Origin: Idiomarina sp.
GTDB lineage: Bacteria > Pseudomonadota > Gammaproteobacteria > Enterobacterales > Alteromonadaceae
DNA length: 64,000 bases
Assembly (NCBI GenBank): GCA_020831965.1
Contig: JAFIFP010000009.1
Location: forward strand, 1 to 64,000
Direction: 5' to 3'
Part shown: positions 47,352 through 58,310 of the stretch, piece by piece
Layout of the letters: every line of letters starts with the position of its first letter
How positions within the stretch are numbered: the stretch's first letter is position 1
Translations under genes and position numbers: made by a program
The notes under the pieces: generated by a model
Told to the model about the DNA's origin: nothing
The model's database searches: none
What the model saw: only the letters and a program-made list of their open reading frames with translations

Positions 47352-50300
47352 GCCGTTCTCTCCTTTGCACTCAAAGTCTCAGTTTCGTCGTCCCGTTCTG
47401 GCGCGGGCAGCCCGAACCCTGGAGCGTTCCGATACATCAGGTGGTACACCACGGGGATTACAAATAAGGTAAAGACCGTTGATGCCGTGATGCCAAAAAT
47501 AATGGCCCAAGCTAACCCGTTAAAAATCGGATCCAAAGTAATCACAATATTCGCGAGCATGGTGGTTCCTGCAGTTAACAAGATGGGCCGAGTTCGCGCG
47601 GCTCCGGCGTCTAGTAGTGCTTCTCTGAGCTCACAGCCCGTAGCCAAGCGCTGTTGAATAAACTCAATAAGAATTAGAGCGTTCCGCACCACAATACCGG
47701 CCAAAGCAATCATTCCAATCATGGCTGTGGCAGTAAACAAGGTGGGGTTCGGGTAGCGCCCAATGTCTGCTGCAAACATGTTTAAGAACCAAAAGCCTGG
47801 CATGATGCCGATCACCGTCAGCGGTATCGACAGCATCATGATTCCCGCAACCCCCTTCAGGCCAGTCTGCAGAACCATCACCAAATAAACGCCAAGGAGC
47901 GCCACGCCATACGCAATACCAAGATCACGGAACACATCAATGGTAATTTTCCATTCGCCTTCGCCACTCCAAACCACATCGATATCTTCTGGCACCGACC
48001 AACCTATCCCCGAGCCGTTAGTGAAATAAGTGCGTAACCATTGGGGCCGATACTTATCTCTTGTGCTATCTCGATCGGCAATCATGTCCACCACGACATC
48101 TGCTGGCACTCGCCCTGTCGTCTCGGCAGTCACATACACCACAGGACGAAGATTCTTGTGAAAAATAGGTCGATCAACCGGAACCGTCACGAAGTCACCC
48201 AATTCAGTAATGGGTACCAAAGGGGTAGGTGCTGATTCTGTACCTGAACCACTCTCTGTGCGTGCAACGCCAGAGTCACCTCTCACATACAGGGAGGATA
48301 AGTACGTCAGACTGTCCCGCGCTCTCGGTGGAAGCCGGATTTCGATGGGCAACGGTTGTACTTCCGTGGGTAACTGCAAGTAATCAATCACCCAGCCCTG
48401 ACTGGCAGCCATCAGGGTTCGGTGAATATCGTCTGCTTGAATCCCCGAAAGAGCCGCCTTCTGGCGATCCACGATAAAGCGCCAAGCATGCTGGGGCGCA
48501 GGAACAGAGCGGTTAACCTGACTTACTTGGTCTTCTTTAGCCAGCCGCGATGCAACCAAGGCCGAGGCCTCCTCAAGTGCTTCATAGGGGGTTCGATCAG
48601 TACCGTAAATTTCAGCGACAATGGTTGCCATCACAGGAGGCCCCGGCGGCATCTGCACCAGTTCCACATGGGCGCCCAACTCTGTTGCTAGGGTTTCCAG
48701 TTCGTCGCGAAGTTGTGTCACCAGCTCATTCGATTGCGCATGGCGGCGATGTTTATCCACAAGCACGACTCGCGCTTCACCATAATAGGGCGCATTGCGA
48801 CGGAAGTAGTGACGCACCATGCCATTAAAATCCATTGGTGATGCAACACCACTAAAAGTAGAGACTGAAGTTACTTCGGGTACCTGCTTTAGGTGAGTTG
48901 CAAATCGATGCATTGCATTTGCAGTCACTTCCAACGAGGCCGACTCAGGCATATCCACCACGAGCTGAAATTCATTTTTATTGTCATGGGGCAATAACTT
49001 CAAAGGCACCAAACGCAACGCAGGTAGCAAAGCGGCAATAACAAAAAGCCCAGCCACCACCCAAAGGAACCTTTTACTATTTTGAGGGCTTGCAATCAGT
49101 GGCGAAAGTAAGCGCTCGTAGAGGCGATAGAGCATGGAAGCTCGCGGATCATAGAGACCTTTATCCTCCGCGACTCGCATAATTTTCCAAGCTAACCAAG
49201 GCGTAACCAAAAATACAGTAAGCGTTGAAAACAGTACCGCAACGGGCACATTGAAGGCCATAGGCGCCATATATGGCCCCATCATGCCCGTAATAAAGAA
49301 CATTGGTGTAAAGACAATCACAATTGCTAAAGTGGACATTAACAGTGCACTGCGGATTTCCACCATGGCAGCAATAATAACCGACTTAGTCTTCTTGCCC
49401 TGTTCGCGCATATGGCGCTCAATGTTGTCAATTGCGGCGATAGGATCATCAACAATTAACCCCAATGCCAAAATCAGAGCAAACAGAGTCACACGATTAA
49501 TGCTGTAACCAAACAGCAAGTCCATACCCAATGTTGCCCCGTAGCTCATTGGAATTGCGATTGCGACCACGGCAGCTGCTCGCCAATTGAGGAACAAGCC
49601 GACAAACACCACAACCACGAGCACTGCAACGACCAAACTAGAAATGAGTTCCTTCACTTTATCGTCAGCCGTTTCACCGTAGTTGCGAATCACTTCAATA
49701 TGCATTCCCGGGGGTAACCAGTCTGCTTTGAGTTCATCAAAAGCCGCCAGCACGTCATGCGCAACCCAAACCGCATTCGCTCCTCGCTGTTTGGCGACGC
49801 CCAAGAATACTGCTGGCATTGGCTCACTATCCTGTCCGCCCAATACATGCTGGCTTCCGGGATAAAAAAACGTGTAGTTATCCGCAACTTCTGGGCCATC
49901 TGTGACTGTCGCCACATCCTGCAAATAGACAGGCTGACCATTGATTACCTGGACAACAAGCTGGCGGACCTCACTTGCAGACCGAAAAAACTCACCAGAT
50001 TCCACGAGTATGCGTTGGTTCTGTTGCTGTAATTCACCGCCGGAAACTTGAGTGTTAGCAGCGCGCACCGCACGCGCGATATCGTCCATGGTAGTGTTAT
50101 GTGCCGCTAGTGCAGCACTATCAAGTTCAATCAAGATACGTCGAGAATAGCCACCTGTCACAGTCACTTGATTCGTTCTGGGAATAGCCTGTAGCTTTTG
50201 TGTTGCCTGCTCTGCCACACGTCGCAAAGCGTAAGCGTCATGTTTTGGGTCTGAGCTATAGAGTGCCGCGACAATAATAGGCACATCATCGATTTCAACA

Positions 50301-50704
50301 GGCTTCACCACCCAACTCTCAACAACAACAGGAATTTGGTCTTGGCTAGAAAACAGTTTGTTGTAGAGCTTCACAAGAGAGTCTTCCCGTGACTCTCCTA
50401 CATAGAAGCGAACAGTCACAAGCGCATGATCGCGATTGGACTGAGAGTAAACATACTCTACCCCATCAATTTGACTGACGAGGCGTTCAAGCGGTTCAGT
50501 GACTTGTGTCGCGACTTGACGCGCGGAAAGTCCTGGCGCCGTCACCACAATATCAGCCATAGGCACCACAATCTGCGGATCTTCTTCACGTGGTGTGAGC
50601 AGGAGAGCAGCCACACCTACAAGCAACGCGAGGCCAATCAGAATAGGCGGGAAAGCACTATTCATAAACCAGCTTATCAGTCCATTTTGCTTGGCTTCAG
50701 CCAT
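47342..50704 (-). CDS. RND-family efflux permease (second system)
   Basis: 1120 residues, somewhat longer than AcrB. Its TM4 motif is ALGLIVDDPIAAIDNIERHM, keeping the proton-relay Asp pair. The second half has MIALAGIVVRNALILIEFIQQRL. The DHALVTVRFYVGESREDSL and VVESWVVKPVEIDDVPI segments differ clearly from the first pump, so the two are not recent duplicates. GAAGGGGAG precedes the ATG. It is downstream of a DUF2892 gene and a thiol-sensor-like ArsR gene, so a link to sulfur or oxidative stress is possible but unproven. No outer-membrane channel gene is nearby. Confidence 0.88.
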   Translation of the reverse strand: MAEAKQNGLISWFMNSAFPPILIGLALLVGVAALLLTPREEDPQIVVPMADIVVTAPGLSARQVATQVTEPLERLVSQIDGVEYVYSQSNRDHALVTVRFYVGESREDSLVKLYNKLFSSQDQIPVVVESWVVKPVEIDDVPIIVAALYSSDPKHDAYALRRVAEQATQKLQAIPRTNQVTVTGGYSRRILIELDSAALAAHNTTMDDIARAVRAANTQVSGGELQQQNQRILVESGEFFRSASEVRQLVVQVINGQPVYLQDVATVTDGPEVADNYTFFYPGSQHVLGGQDSEPMPAVFLGVAKQRGANAVWVAHDVLAAFDELKADWLPPGMHIEVIRNYGETADDKVKELISSLVVAVLVVVVFVGLFLNWRAAAVVAIAIPMSYGATLGMDLLFGYSINRVTLFALILALGLIVDDPIAAIDNIERHMREQGKKTKSVIIAAMVEIRSALLMSTLAIVIVFTPMFFITGMMGPYMAPMAFNVPVAVLFSTLTVFLVTPWLAWKIMRVAEDKGLYDPRASMLYRLYERLLSPLIASPQNSKRFLWVVAGLFVIAALLPALRLVPLKLLPHDNKNEFQLVVDMPESASLEVTANAMHRFATHLKQVPEVTSVSTFSGVASPMDFNGMVRHYFRRNAPYYGEARVVLVDKHRRHAQSNELVTQLRDELETLATELGAHVELVQMPPGPPVMATIVAEIYGTDRTPYEALEEASALVASRLAKEDQVSQVNRSVPAPQHAWRFIVDRQKAALSGIQADDIHRTLMAASQGWVIDYLQLPTEVQPLPIEIRLPPRARDSLTYLSSLYVRGDSGVARTESGSGTESAPTPLVPITELGDFVTVPVDRPIFHKNLRPVVYVTAETTGRVPADVVVDMIADRDSTRDKYRPQWLRTYFTNGSGIGWSVPEDIDVVWSGEGEWKITIDVFRDLGIAYGVALLGVYLVMVLQTGLKGVAGIMMLSIPLTVIGIMPGFWFLNMFAADIGRYPNPTLFTATAMIGMIALAGIVVRNALILIEFIQQRLATGCELREALLDAGAARTRPILLTAGTTMLANIVITLDPIFNGLAWAIIFGITASTVFTLFVIPVVYHLMYRNAPGFGLPAPERDDETETLSAKERTACQ

Positions 50705-50751
50705 ACTGCTCCCCTTCTATTAACTTAAACTAAACCGACAGGTCACGACTG

Positions 50752-50955
50752 TTACTTGAACGCATTCCCTGGCTTGAATCCGAGAGCTTTCAACACGATG
50801 GCAAGAGGACAAAAGCCAGTAAATGCGCTTTGTAATAAGTTCAAACCAACAAAGGCTGTGAGTAACAACCACCATGGGCTTACTTGCCAAGCGAGCACCG
50901 CAGATAGCAACACCATAAAGCCGGCAAATGCGAGGACAAATCGATCAATGTTCAT
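50752..50955 (-). CDS. DUF2892 (YgaP transmembrane-type) protein
   Basis: 67 residues with two transmembrane helices and the family motif [21 protein letters not shown], carrying one conserved Cys. In E. coli YgaP the same module is fused to a rhodanese domain and handles persulfide-type sulfur; here the rhodanese part is absent. AAGGA about 8 bases upstream supports the ATG. It lies between the ArsR gene and the RND permease, with an inverted repeat about 33-48 bp before it. Confidence 0.85.
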   Translation of the reverse strand: MNIDRFVLAFAGFMVLLSAVLAWQVSPWWLLLTAFVGLNLLQSAFTGFCPLAIVLKALGFKPGNAFK

Positions 50956-50987
50956 AAATTCATTCCTTATTCAGAGTTAAATCAATT

Positions 50988-51003
50988 ATTAGAAAATACT
51001 AAT
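50988..51003. promoter_or_regulatory. Inverted repeat, predicted ArsR operator before the DUF2892 gene
   Basis: ATTAG-AAAATA-CTAAT: 5-bp perfect arms with a 6-bp spacer. It lies between the ArsR stop and the DUF2892 start. The arms and spacer length are identical to the site before the ArsR gene. Confidence 0.65.
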
Positions 51004-51020
51004 GTTTAAGATAAATATTT

Positions 51021-51335
51021 TTAACTACAATAAATGTCGTAAAGCGACTCCAGCAGCTTTAACGCGTCGTCGTCAGTAATTCGATAAAGTGCTGTCGTTC
51101 CTTCCTTGCGAAAATCCACGATCCCTTCAGCACGTAACTTCGCCAAATGCTGTGACAGTGCCGACTGTGAAATCTCGAGCTTCTCTTCGAGCTCGCCAAC
51201 CGACTTCTCACCTGTGACTAAATGGCATAACACCATTAAACGACGGCTATTCGCCAACATTTTTAACAACGCCTCAGCCTTACTCGCATTGGCTTGCATT
51301 TGATGTAATGTCATTGGATTTAATTTCATTACCAT
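51021..51335 (-). CDS. ArsR-family repressor of the BigR/YgaV (sulfide-sensing) type
   Basis: 104 residues from the ATG at 51335; later in-frame ATGs at 51329 and 51314 are possible. It is a winged helix with ANSRRLMVLCHLVTGEKSVGELEEKL and the recognition helix SQSALSQHLAKLRAEG. Cys37 in VLCHL and Cys103 at the very end match the positions of the redox pair in BigR/SqrR/YgaV, which form a di- or tetrasulfide with sulfane sulfur and then leave DNA. No classical metal site (ELCVCDL type) is seen. It probably represses itself and the DUF2892-RND genes through the two flanking inverted repeats. Confidence 0.82.
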   Translation of the reverse strand: MVMKLNPMTLHQMQANASKAEALLKMLANSRRLMVLCHLVTGEKSVGELEEKLEISQSALSQHLAKLRAEGIVDFRKEGTTALYRITDDDALKLLESLYDIYCS

Positions 51336-51337
51336 AT

Positions 51338-51353
51338 ATTAGCATCTTCTAAT
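51338..51353. promoter_or_regulatory. Inverted repeat, predicted autoregulatory ArsR operator
   Basis: ATTAG-CATCTT-CTAAT begins two bases before the ATG at 51335 and would cover the ribosome binding site and 5' end. It has the same arms and spacing as 50988-51003. A repressor bound here could block both transcription and start-codon access. Confidence 0.65.
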
Positions 51354-51359
51354 TAAAGA

Positions 51360-52103
51360 TCAAGAGCCCCTTGATTGTCCGAGCGGAACTGCCGTTGCAT
51401 CCGACAACTTGTGCCGCTGACGTGACAGTGACCGTGTGAGCGTCAGTGGCCACTCGCGCTTGCGAACTATCAGAACATAACCGGCCGCGAAACAGGGTAA
51501 CTTTTGCAGAATAGGCTTCACATAACGCTCTGGGTTAGCCCTTGCGGGTAAAGGGCATCCATAACCATAGTAGCCGTCAGATAAAATTTCATAATTTAAC
51601 AAGGATAACCAATCACGAATTCGTGCAGCGCTAAACAGCCGGCCATTCCACGGTACTTGACCGCGCAATGAAGGCCACCAACGCAGTGCGTTATGCAAGG
51701 CTAACGGATTCGTCATCACCAGTATCATTCGACCATCAGTGCGCAAAGCCCGATCTGCCTCACGTAACACCTGATGGGGGTCAGCGCAATACTCCAGTGC
51801 ATGCACTAAAGTGATCCAATCAACACTGTCATTCGCTAATGGCAAATGTGTCAGATCAGCACGAACATTCGCAGTTAAGCCGGGGTGAATCGCATAGCTT
51901 TCTTTCACTCGACTGTCCGGCCATGGCACGTCTAGGCCGCTGAGATGGATCATATAATGACCAAACACTATGGGGTCTTGCTCAACCAACCAATGTTGCA
52001 ATGCAGTACGCCACCACTGACCATGAGGTAAATCGTCCCAATGTTGCGGCCCCGGCTTGGAACCCGCGCGCGGTGCCGATTGTCGTGCTGGCTTAATTAA
52101 CAT
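51360..52103 (-). CDS. SAM-dependent methyltransferase (YafS-like)
   Basis: 247 residues. It is a class I methyltransferase of the Methyltransf_11 type, with an acidic strand (NVRADLTHLPLANDSVDWITLVHALEYCADP) and the post-motif ALRTDGRMILVMTNPLALHN. The usual glycine-rich motif I is weak. Position next to and divergent from gloB matches E. coli yafS, also a methyltransferase of unknown substrate. Only 48 bp separates the two starts. Confidence 0.8.
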   Translation of the reverse strand: MLIKPARQSAPRAGSKPGPQHWDDLPHGQWWRTALQHWLVEQDPIVFGHYMIHLSGLDVPWPDSRVKESYAIHPGLTANVRADLTHLPLANDSVDWITLVHALEYCADPHQVLREADRALRTDGRMILVMTNPLALHNALRWWPSLRGQVPWNGRLFSAARIRDWLSLLNYEILSDGYYGYGCPLPARANPERYVKPILQKLPCFAAGYVLIVRKREWPLTLTRSLSRQRHKLSDATAVPLGQSRGS

Positions 52104-52151
52104 GAATTTTCCTCGTATACTGGCCTTAAAGCATATCAGCTTGAGGGAACT

Positions 52152-52919
52152 ATGCGTATTACACCGATTAGAGCATTTCGAGACAACTACATTTGGGCAT
52201 TATCGCTCGCCGACGGGCGCTGCCTAATCGTCGACCCTGGGGACGCAGAACCGGTATTGGAATGGTTACAACAGGATCCACGACGTTGCCTAGTGGGTAT
52301 TCTGATTACTCATGATCATGCGGACCATACGGGCGGTGTGGAAGCGTTAGTGCGCCAATATCAATGCCCTGTCTTTGGGCCACAGGCCGAGAGAATTCCT
52401 GCACGTACCCATGCTTTGTCTCATGGTGATCGCATCACACCCGCCGAAGGCTTTCCCGAATTTGCGATCCTAGCATGCCCAGGGCATACCCTAGGTCACA
52501 TTGCTTTTTATGCAAAACCCTGGCTATTTTGTGGCGATACCTTATTTGCGAGCGGCTGTGGTCGAATGTTTGAAGGCACACCTGAGCAATTTACTGAGAC
52601 TTTGCGTCGTTTGGCCGAGTTGCCCGATGCTACCCAAGTATTTTGTGCGCACGAATATACGGAATCAAACTTAGGCTTTGCCCTCGCAGTTGAACCAAAG
52701 AATCAAGCTGTCAAAGAGCGTCAAAGTCATGTGGCAGCGCTTAGACGATTAAATATACCCTCGATTCCAACCTTAATGGTCAACGAAAAAGCGACAAATC
52801 CTTTTTTGCGTGTCACCCAAGAAAGTGTAAAACTTGCAGCACAAAAGCGCGCAAATTCAAGGCTTCCATCCTCAAGCGAGGTCTTTGCAGTCATTCGGGA
52901 GTGGAAAGACAACTTTTGA
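52152..52919 (+). CDS. gloB: Hydroxyacylglutathione hydrolase (glyoxalase II)
   Basis: 255 residues, standard length. It hydrolyses S-lactoylglutathione to lactate and glutathione in methylglyoxal detoxification. The metallo-beta-lactamase metal site THDHADHTGG is intact. Later ligands are seen in CPGHTLGHIAFY, FCGDTLFASGCGRMFEG and FCAHEYTESNL. The C-terminal helical HAGH domain ends with the FLRVTQESVK segment. GGGA sits just before the ATG. Next downstream is mltD, as in E. coli. Confidence 0.95.
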   Translation: MRITPIRAFRDNYIWALSLADGRCLIVDPGDAEPVLEWLQQDPRRCLVGILITHDHADHTGGVEALVRQYQCPVFGPQAERIPARTHALSHGDRITPAEGFPEFAILACPGHTLGHIAFYAKPWLFCGDTLFASGCGRMFEGTPEQFTETLRRLAELPDATQVFCAHEYTESNLGFALAVEPKNQAVKERQSHVAALRRLNIPSIPTLMVNEKATNPFLRVTQESVKLAAQKRANSRLPSSSEVFAVIREWKDNF

Positions 52920-52988
52920 TTCCCTACAATGTGGCGACTTTATCGACTGTTGGCGCATAAGCCGAGCATTTTGGAGACGACTATCCGC

Positions 52989-54605
52989 ATGAAGCACCTT
53001 GGATTAATTGCTGGTATGAGCCTGCTTCTGACAGGATGTCAGTTAACGAGCCTGTGGGGTTCGAATGAGAGCAATCAGCCGATTGTAGAAGAAGCTCTGG
53101 CGCTTGAAGAAGGCATTCAACGCTATTCGCTGATTAAGCCGACTGCGGTCGCTCCCGATCCGGAGCAGGACGAACTCTCCCCGTTGCAGCAAGCCGATCT
53201 CTGGGATCGTGTTCGGCTGCAGCTCACAATCGACATCCCTGACCAGTCACGCATTCAAAGTCACCGCGATTGGCACTTACGTCATCCGGGTTACATTGAG
53301 CGCGTCAGTCAGCGCGCAGGGCCTCTGCTGTATCTGATCGTGGACGAAATTGAACAACGTGGCTTGCCCTTAGAGCTTGTTATGGTGCCAATCGTAGAGA
53401 GTGCCTTCGATACCTTTGCTTATTCTCATGGTCGAGCCAGTGGCATTTGGCAATTCATTCCGAGTACAGCTCTACATTATGGCCTCGACATCAATTGGTG
53501 GTATGACGGTCGCAGAGATATTCTCGCGTCAACGCAAACCGCCTTAGATTACCTTGACCGATTGCATCAAATCTTCGACGGCGATTGGTTACTTGCGCTT
53601 GCTGCTTATAATGCCGGCCAAGGTCGAGTCGCTGGTGCTGTGCGGCGCAACCGAGCAGAAGGCAAACCAACGGATTTTTGGTCCTTACCTTTGCCGCGTG
53701 AAACGCGAGACTATGTACCAAAAATTCTCGCTTTAAGTAGTCTCTTAGCGGAGCGCCATGAAAGTCCACTTACTTGGCGTTACGTGCCGAACCAACCGAT
53801 TTTGGAAGTAGTCGATGTAGGCCAACAAATGGACTTAGCCTTAGCGGCCGAAATGGCTGGCTTACAATTGAATGAACTACATCGCTTCAATTCAGGTTAC
53901 AACCGTTGGGCGACCTCACCAGACGGTCCTTATCACCTCATGATGCCACAGGTTGCCGCAGAGCAATTTCGAACCGCATTGGCGGAGAGCGACCCAGAGA
54001 CTTGGGTGAGCTGGCAGCGGCATCGGGTTCGTTCAGGCGAAAGTCTAATTACCATTGCTCGGCAATACCACACGACGCCGTCCGCCATACAGCGGGCTAA
54101 CAATATTTCAGGTAGCTTGATTCGCACGGGTGATTTTTTGCTAATCCCCGTCGCAAGTCAGGAACTCGAAGAGTATTCACTCTCCGCTGAGCAGCGACTC
54201 GCCAGCAATCAGAACCAAAGCCGGGGTAATCATCGGGTGAACCATGCAGTTCAACGCGGCGACACCCTGTGGGATCTAAGCCGTACCTACGGCGTAAGTG
54301 TCAACAACCTCGCCCGCTGGAATAATATGGCGCCAGGCGACATGTTGCGCCCCGGACAAACATTAGCAATTTGGCTGAACGAAGCACCGCGTACCCAAGC
54401 GGCCAGTAATGCTAGTGGAGGCTCAAACGGCGTTGTACGTACCGTGCACTATCAAGTGCGCTCAGGAGATTCTTTAGCTCGAATCGCGAGTCGCTTTCGT
54501 GTGAGTATTGCTGATATTGAGCGCTGGAATCAGATTGGCCGTAACCGCTATTTACAACCGGGGCAACGGCTGACATTGTATGTGGATGTTACGCAAGGTG
54601 GGTAA
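52989..54605 (+). CDS. mltD: Membrane-bound lytic murein transglycosylase D
   Basis: 538 residues from the ATG at 52989; a frame open from 52929 adds 20 residues before the lipoprotein signal and is rejected. The lipobox is LLLTGC, so it is anchored to the outer membrane. The SLT domain (about 95-260) has the catalytic Glu in MVPIVESAFDTFAYS plus SGIWQFIPSTALHYGL and ALAAYNAGQGRV. Three LysM repeats follow: VRSGESLITIARQY, VQRGDTLWDLSRTY and VRSGDSLARIASRF. It cleaves peptidoglycan glycan strands to 1,6-anhydro products. E. coli MltD has two annotated LysM, so three is a small difference. Confidence 0.95.
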   Translation: MKHLGLIAGMSLLLTGCQLTSLWGSNESNQPIVEEALALEEGIQRYSLIKPTAVAPDPEQDELSPLQQADLWDRVRLQLTIDIPDQSRIQSHRDWHLRHPGYIERVSQRAGPLLYLIVDEIEQRGLPLELVMVPIVESAFDTFAYSHGRASGIWQFIPSTALHYGLDINWWYDGRRDILASTQTALDYLDRLHQIFDGDWLLALAAYNAGQGRVAGAVRRNRAEGKPTDFWSLPLPRETRDYVPKILALSSLLAERHESPLTWRYVPNQPILEVVDVGQQMDLALAAEMAGLQLNELHRFNSGYNRWATSPDGPYHLMMPQVAAEQFRTALAESDPETWVSWQRHRVRSGESLITIARQYHTTPSAIQRANNISGSLIRTGDFLLIPVASQELEEYSLSAEQRLASNQNQSRGNHRVNHAVQRGDTLWDLSRTYGVSVNNLARWNNMAPGDMLRPGQTLAIWLNEAPRTQAASNASGGSNGVVRTVHYQVRSGDSLARIASRFRVSIADIERWNQIGRNRYLQPGQRLTLYVDVTQGG

Positions 54606-54609
54606 TCCC

Positions 54610-57188
<2,579 letters not shown>

Positions 57189-58286
57189 TTACGTACGTAC
57201 CGATCCGGCAAGCTTTTCACGCCGCTCGAACTCACGGATTTTTTGATAGGTATGCTGCACTGACTGCTTGGTAATCGGGTTGCGATTGCCATCCAACACG
57301 GCTGCACGCGGCATCGCTTCAGCAATTTTGTTCGCCGCATTGTACATCATAGTAAAAGCCTTATGACCGTCAGATTTGAGTGGCAATGTCATAAATAACG
57401 CAATACCCCGAGTGGTAAAGGTTTCGATATGATCGAGGTCGAACACACCCGGGTTATACATATTGGCAAGACTAAATAGGATGGGTCCATGCCCGGAGGT
57501 GTCTTCATGGCGATGAAAGATATCCATTTCACCAAATTTCAGACCCAATTCAGTCACTGTCTGTAACAAAATTGCCCCTTGAATGTCTCCAGAAATATAG
57601 AGCGTGATCACTTCTTGTTTCGGCGGCTCGGGCGTCAAAGTTTCTTTCTCCTGAGCCACATACTCATGACTCTGATCATCGTCAGGATCAATCATATAGT
57701 CATCCGTATCACCCACTTCTGGACCTTCATCAAAGCTCATTGGCAGTTGTTCAACCTCCACCGAAGGCTCTTTCCGCCCTTTAGTCGCTCGCGTAGCTGC
57801 TGGCGTTTCCTCTTCGGAAAACAATGAGGGCTGTGCTGTTTTTGGTGTAACGGCAGGCGTTTCAACTGCAGGCTTAGTCGGTGCTGTTGGTTTCGCGCTG
57901 AAGGGGCTCTGCTCTTTACCAAGGGAAGAGGGTACTTGTGTTTCAATACGAGCCCCCGCGCCTTGCCGAGCCGGTGATGCAGCGCTAGGAGTTGATGCGC
58001 TACTCGATGTTGAATTAGGCTCGCGCGGCTTCGCACGCATAGACGCCTCTGTACGCACAGAGGCGTCTTGATTCTCTTCAAGCTCAGAGCGTTTGATTGT
58101 GCGCACTTGACCGATGCCGAATTCGTCAAAACCCGATGAGTCCACTTGACGTTTCTTACGTTCAATCGCCTGACGCTGCTTTTCGTTGACGCGTTCGTTC
58201 TTGCGGATCGTCCATAAACCATGAACTACGAGTCCGACAATGCCAATGAGCCCCAAGATTACAAGTAAAATTTGCATACCATCCAT
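57189..58286 (-). CDS. zipA: Cell division protein ZipA
   Basis: 365 residues. An N-terminal membrane anchor (MQILLVILGLIGIVGLVVHGLW) is followed by a basic segment, then a long Pro/Ala/Glu/Ser linker (about 70-215). The C-terminal FtsZ-binding domain (about 225-350) has GDIQGAILLQTVTELGLKFGEMDIFHRHED and FTTRGIALFMTLPLKSDG. It tethers FtsZ to the inner membrane at the division site. The smc-zipA-ligA order is shared with E. coli relatives and supports the call. ATGs at 58286 and 58277 are both possible starts. Confidence 0.9.
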   Translation of the reverse strand: MDGMQILLVILGLIGIVGLVVHGLWTIRKNERVNEKQRQAIERKKRQVDSSGFDEFGIGQVRTIKRSELEENQDASVRTEASMRAKPREPNSTSSSASTPSAASPARQGAGARIETQVPSSLGKEQSPFSAKPTAPTKPAVETPAVTPKTAQPSLFSEEETPAATRATKGRKEPSVEVEQLPMSFDEGPEVGDTDDYMIDPDDDQSHEYVAQEKETLTPEPPKQEVITLYISGDIQGAILLQTVTELGLKFGEMDIFHRHEDTSGHGPILFSLANMYNPGVFDLDHIETFTTRGIALFMTLPLKSDGHKAFTMMYNAANKIAEAMPRAAVLDGNRNPITKQSVQHTYQKIREFERREKLAGSVRT

Positions 58287-58310
58287 CGTCTGTCTACCTG
58301 TTGAAACACA

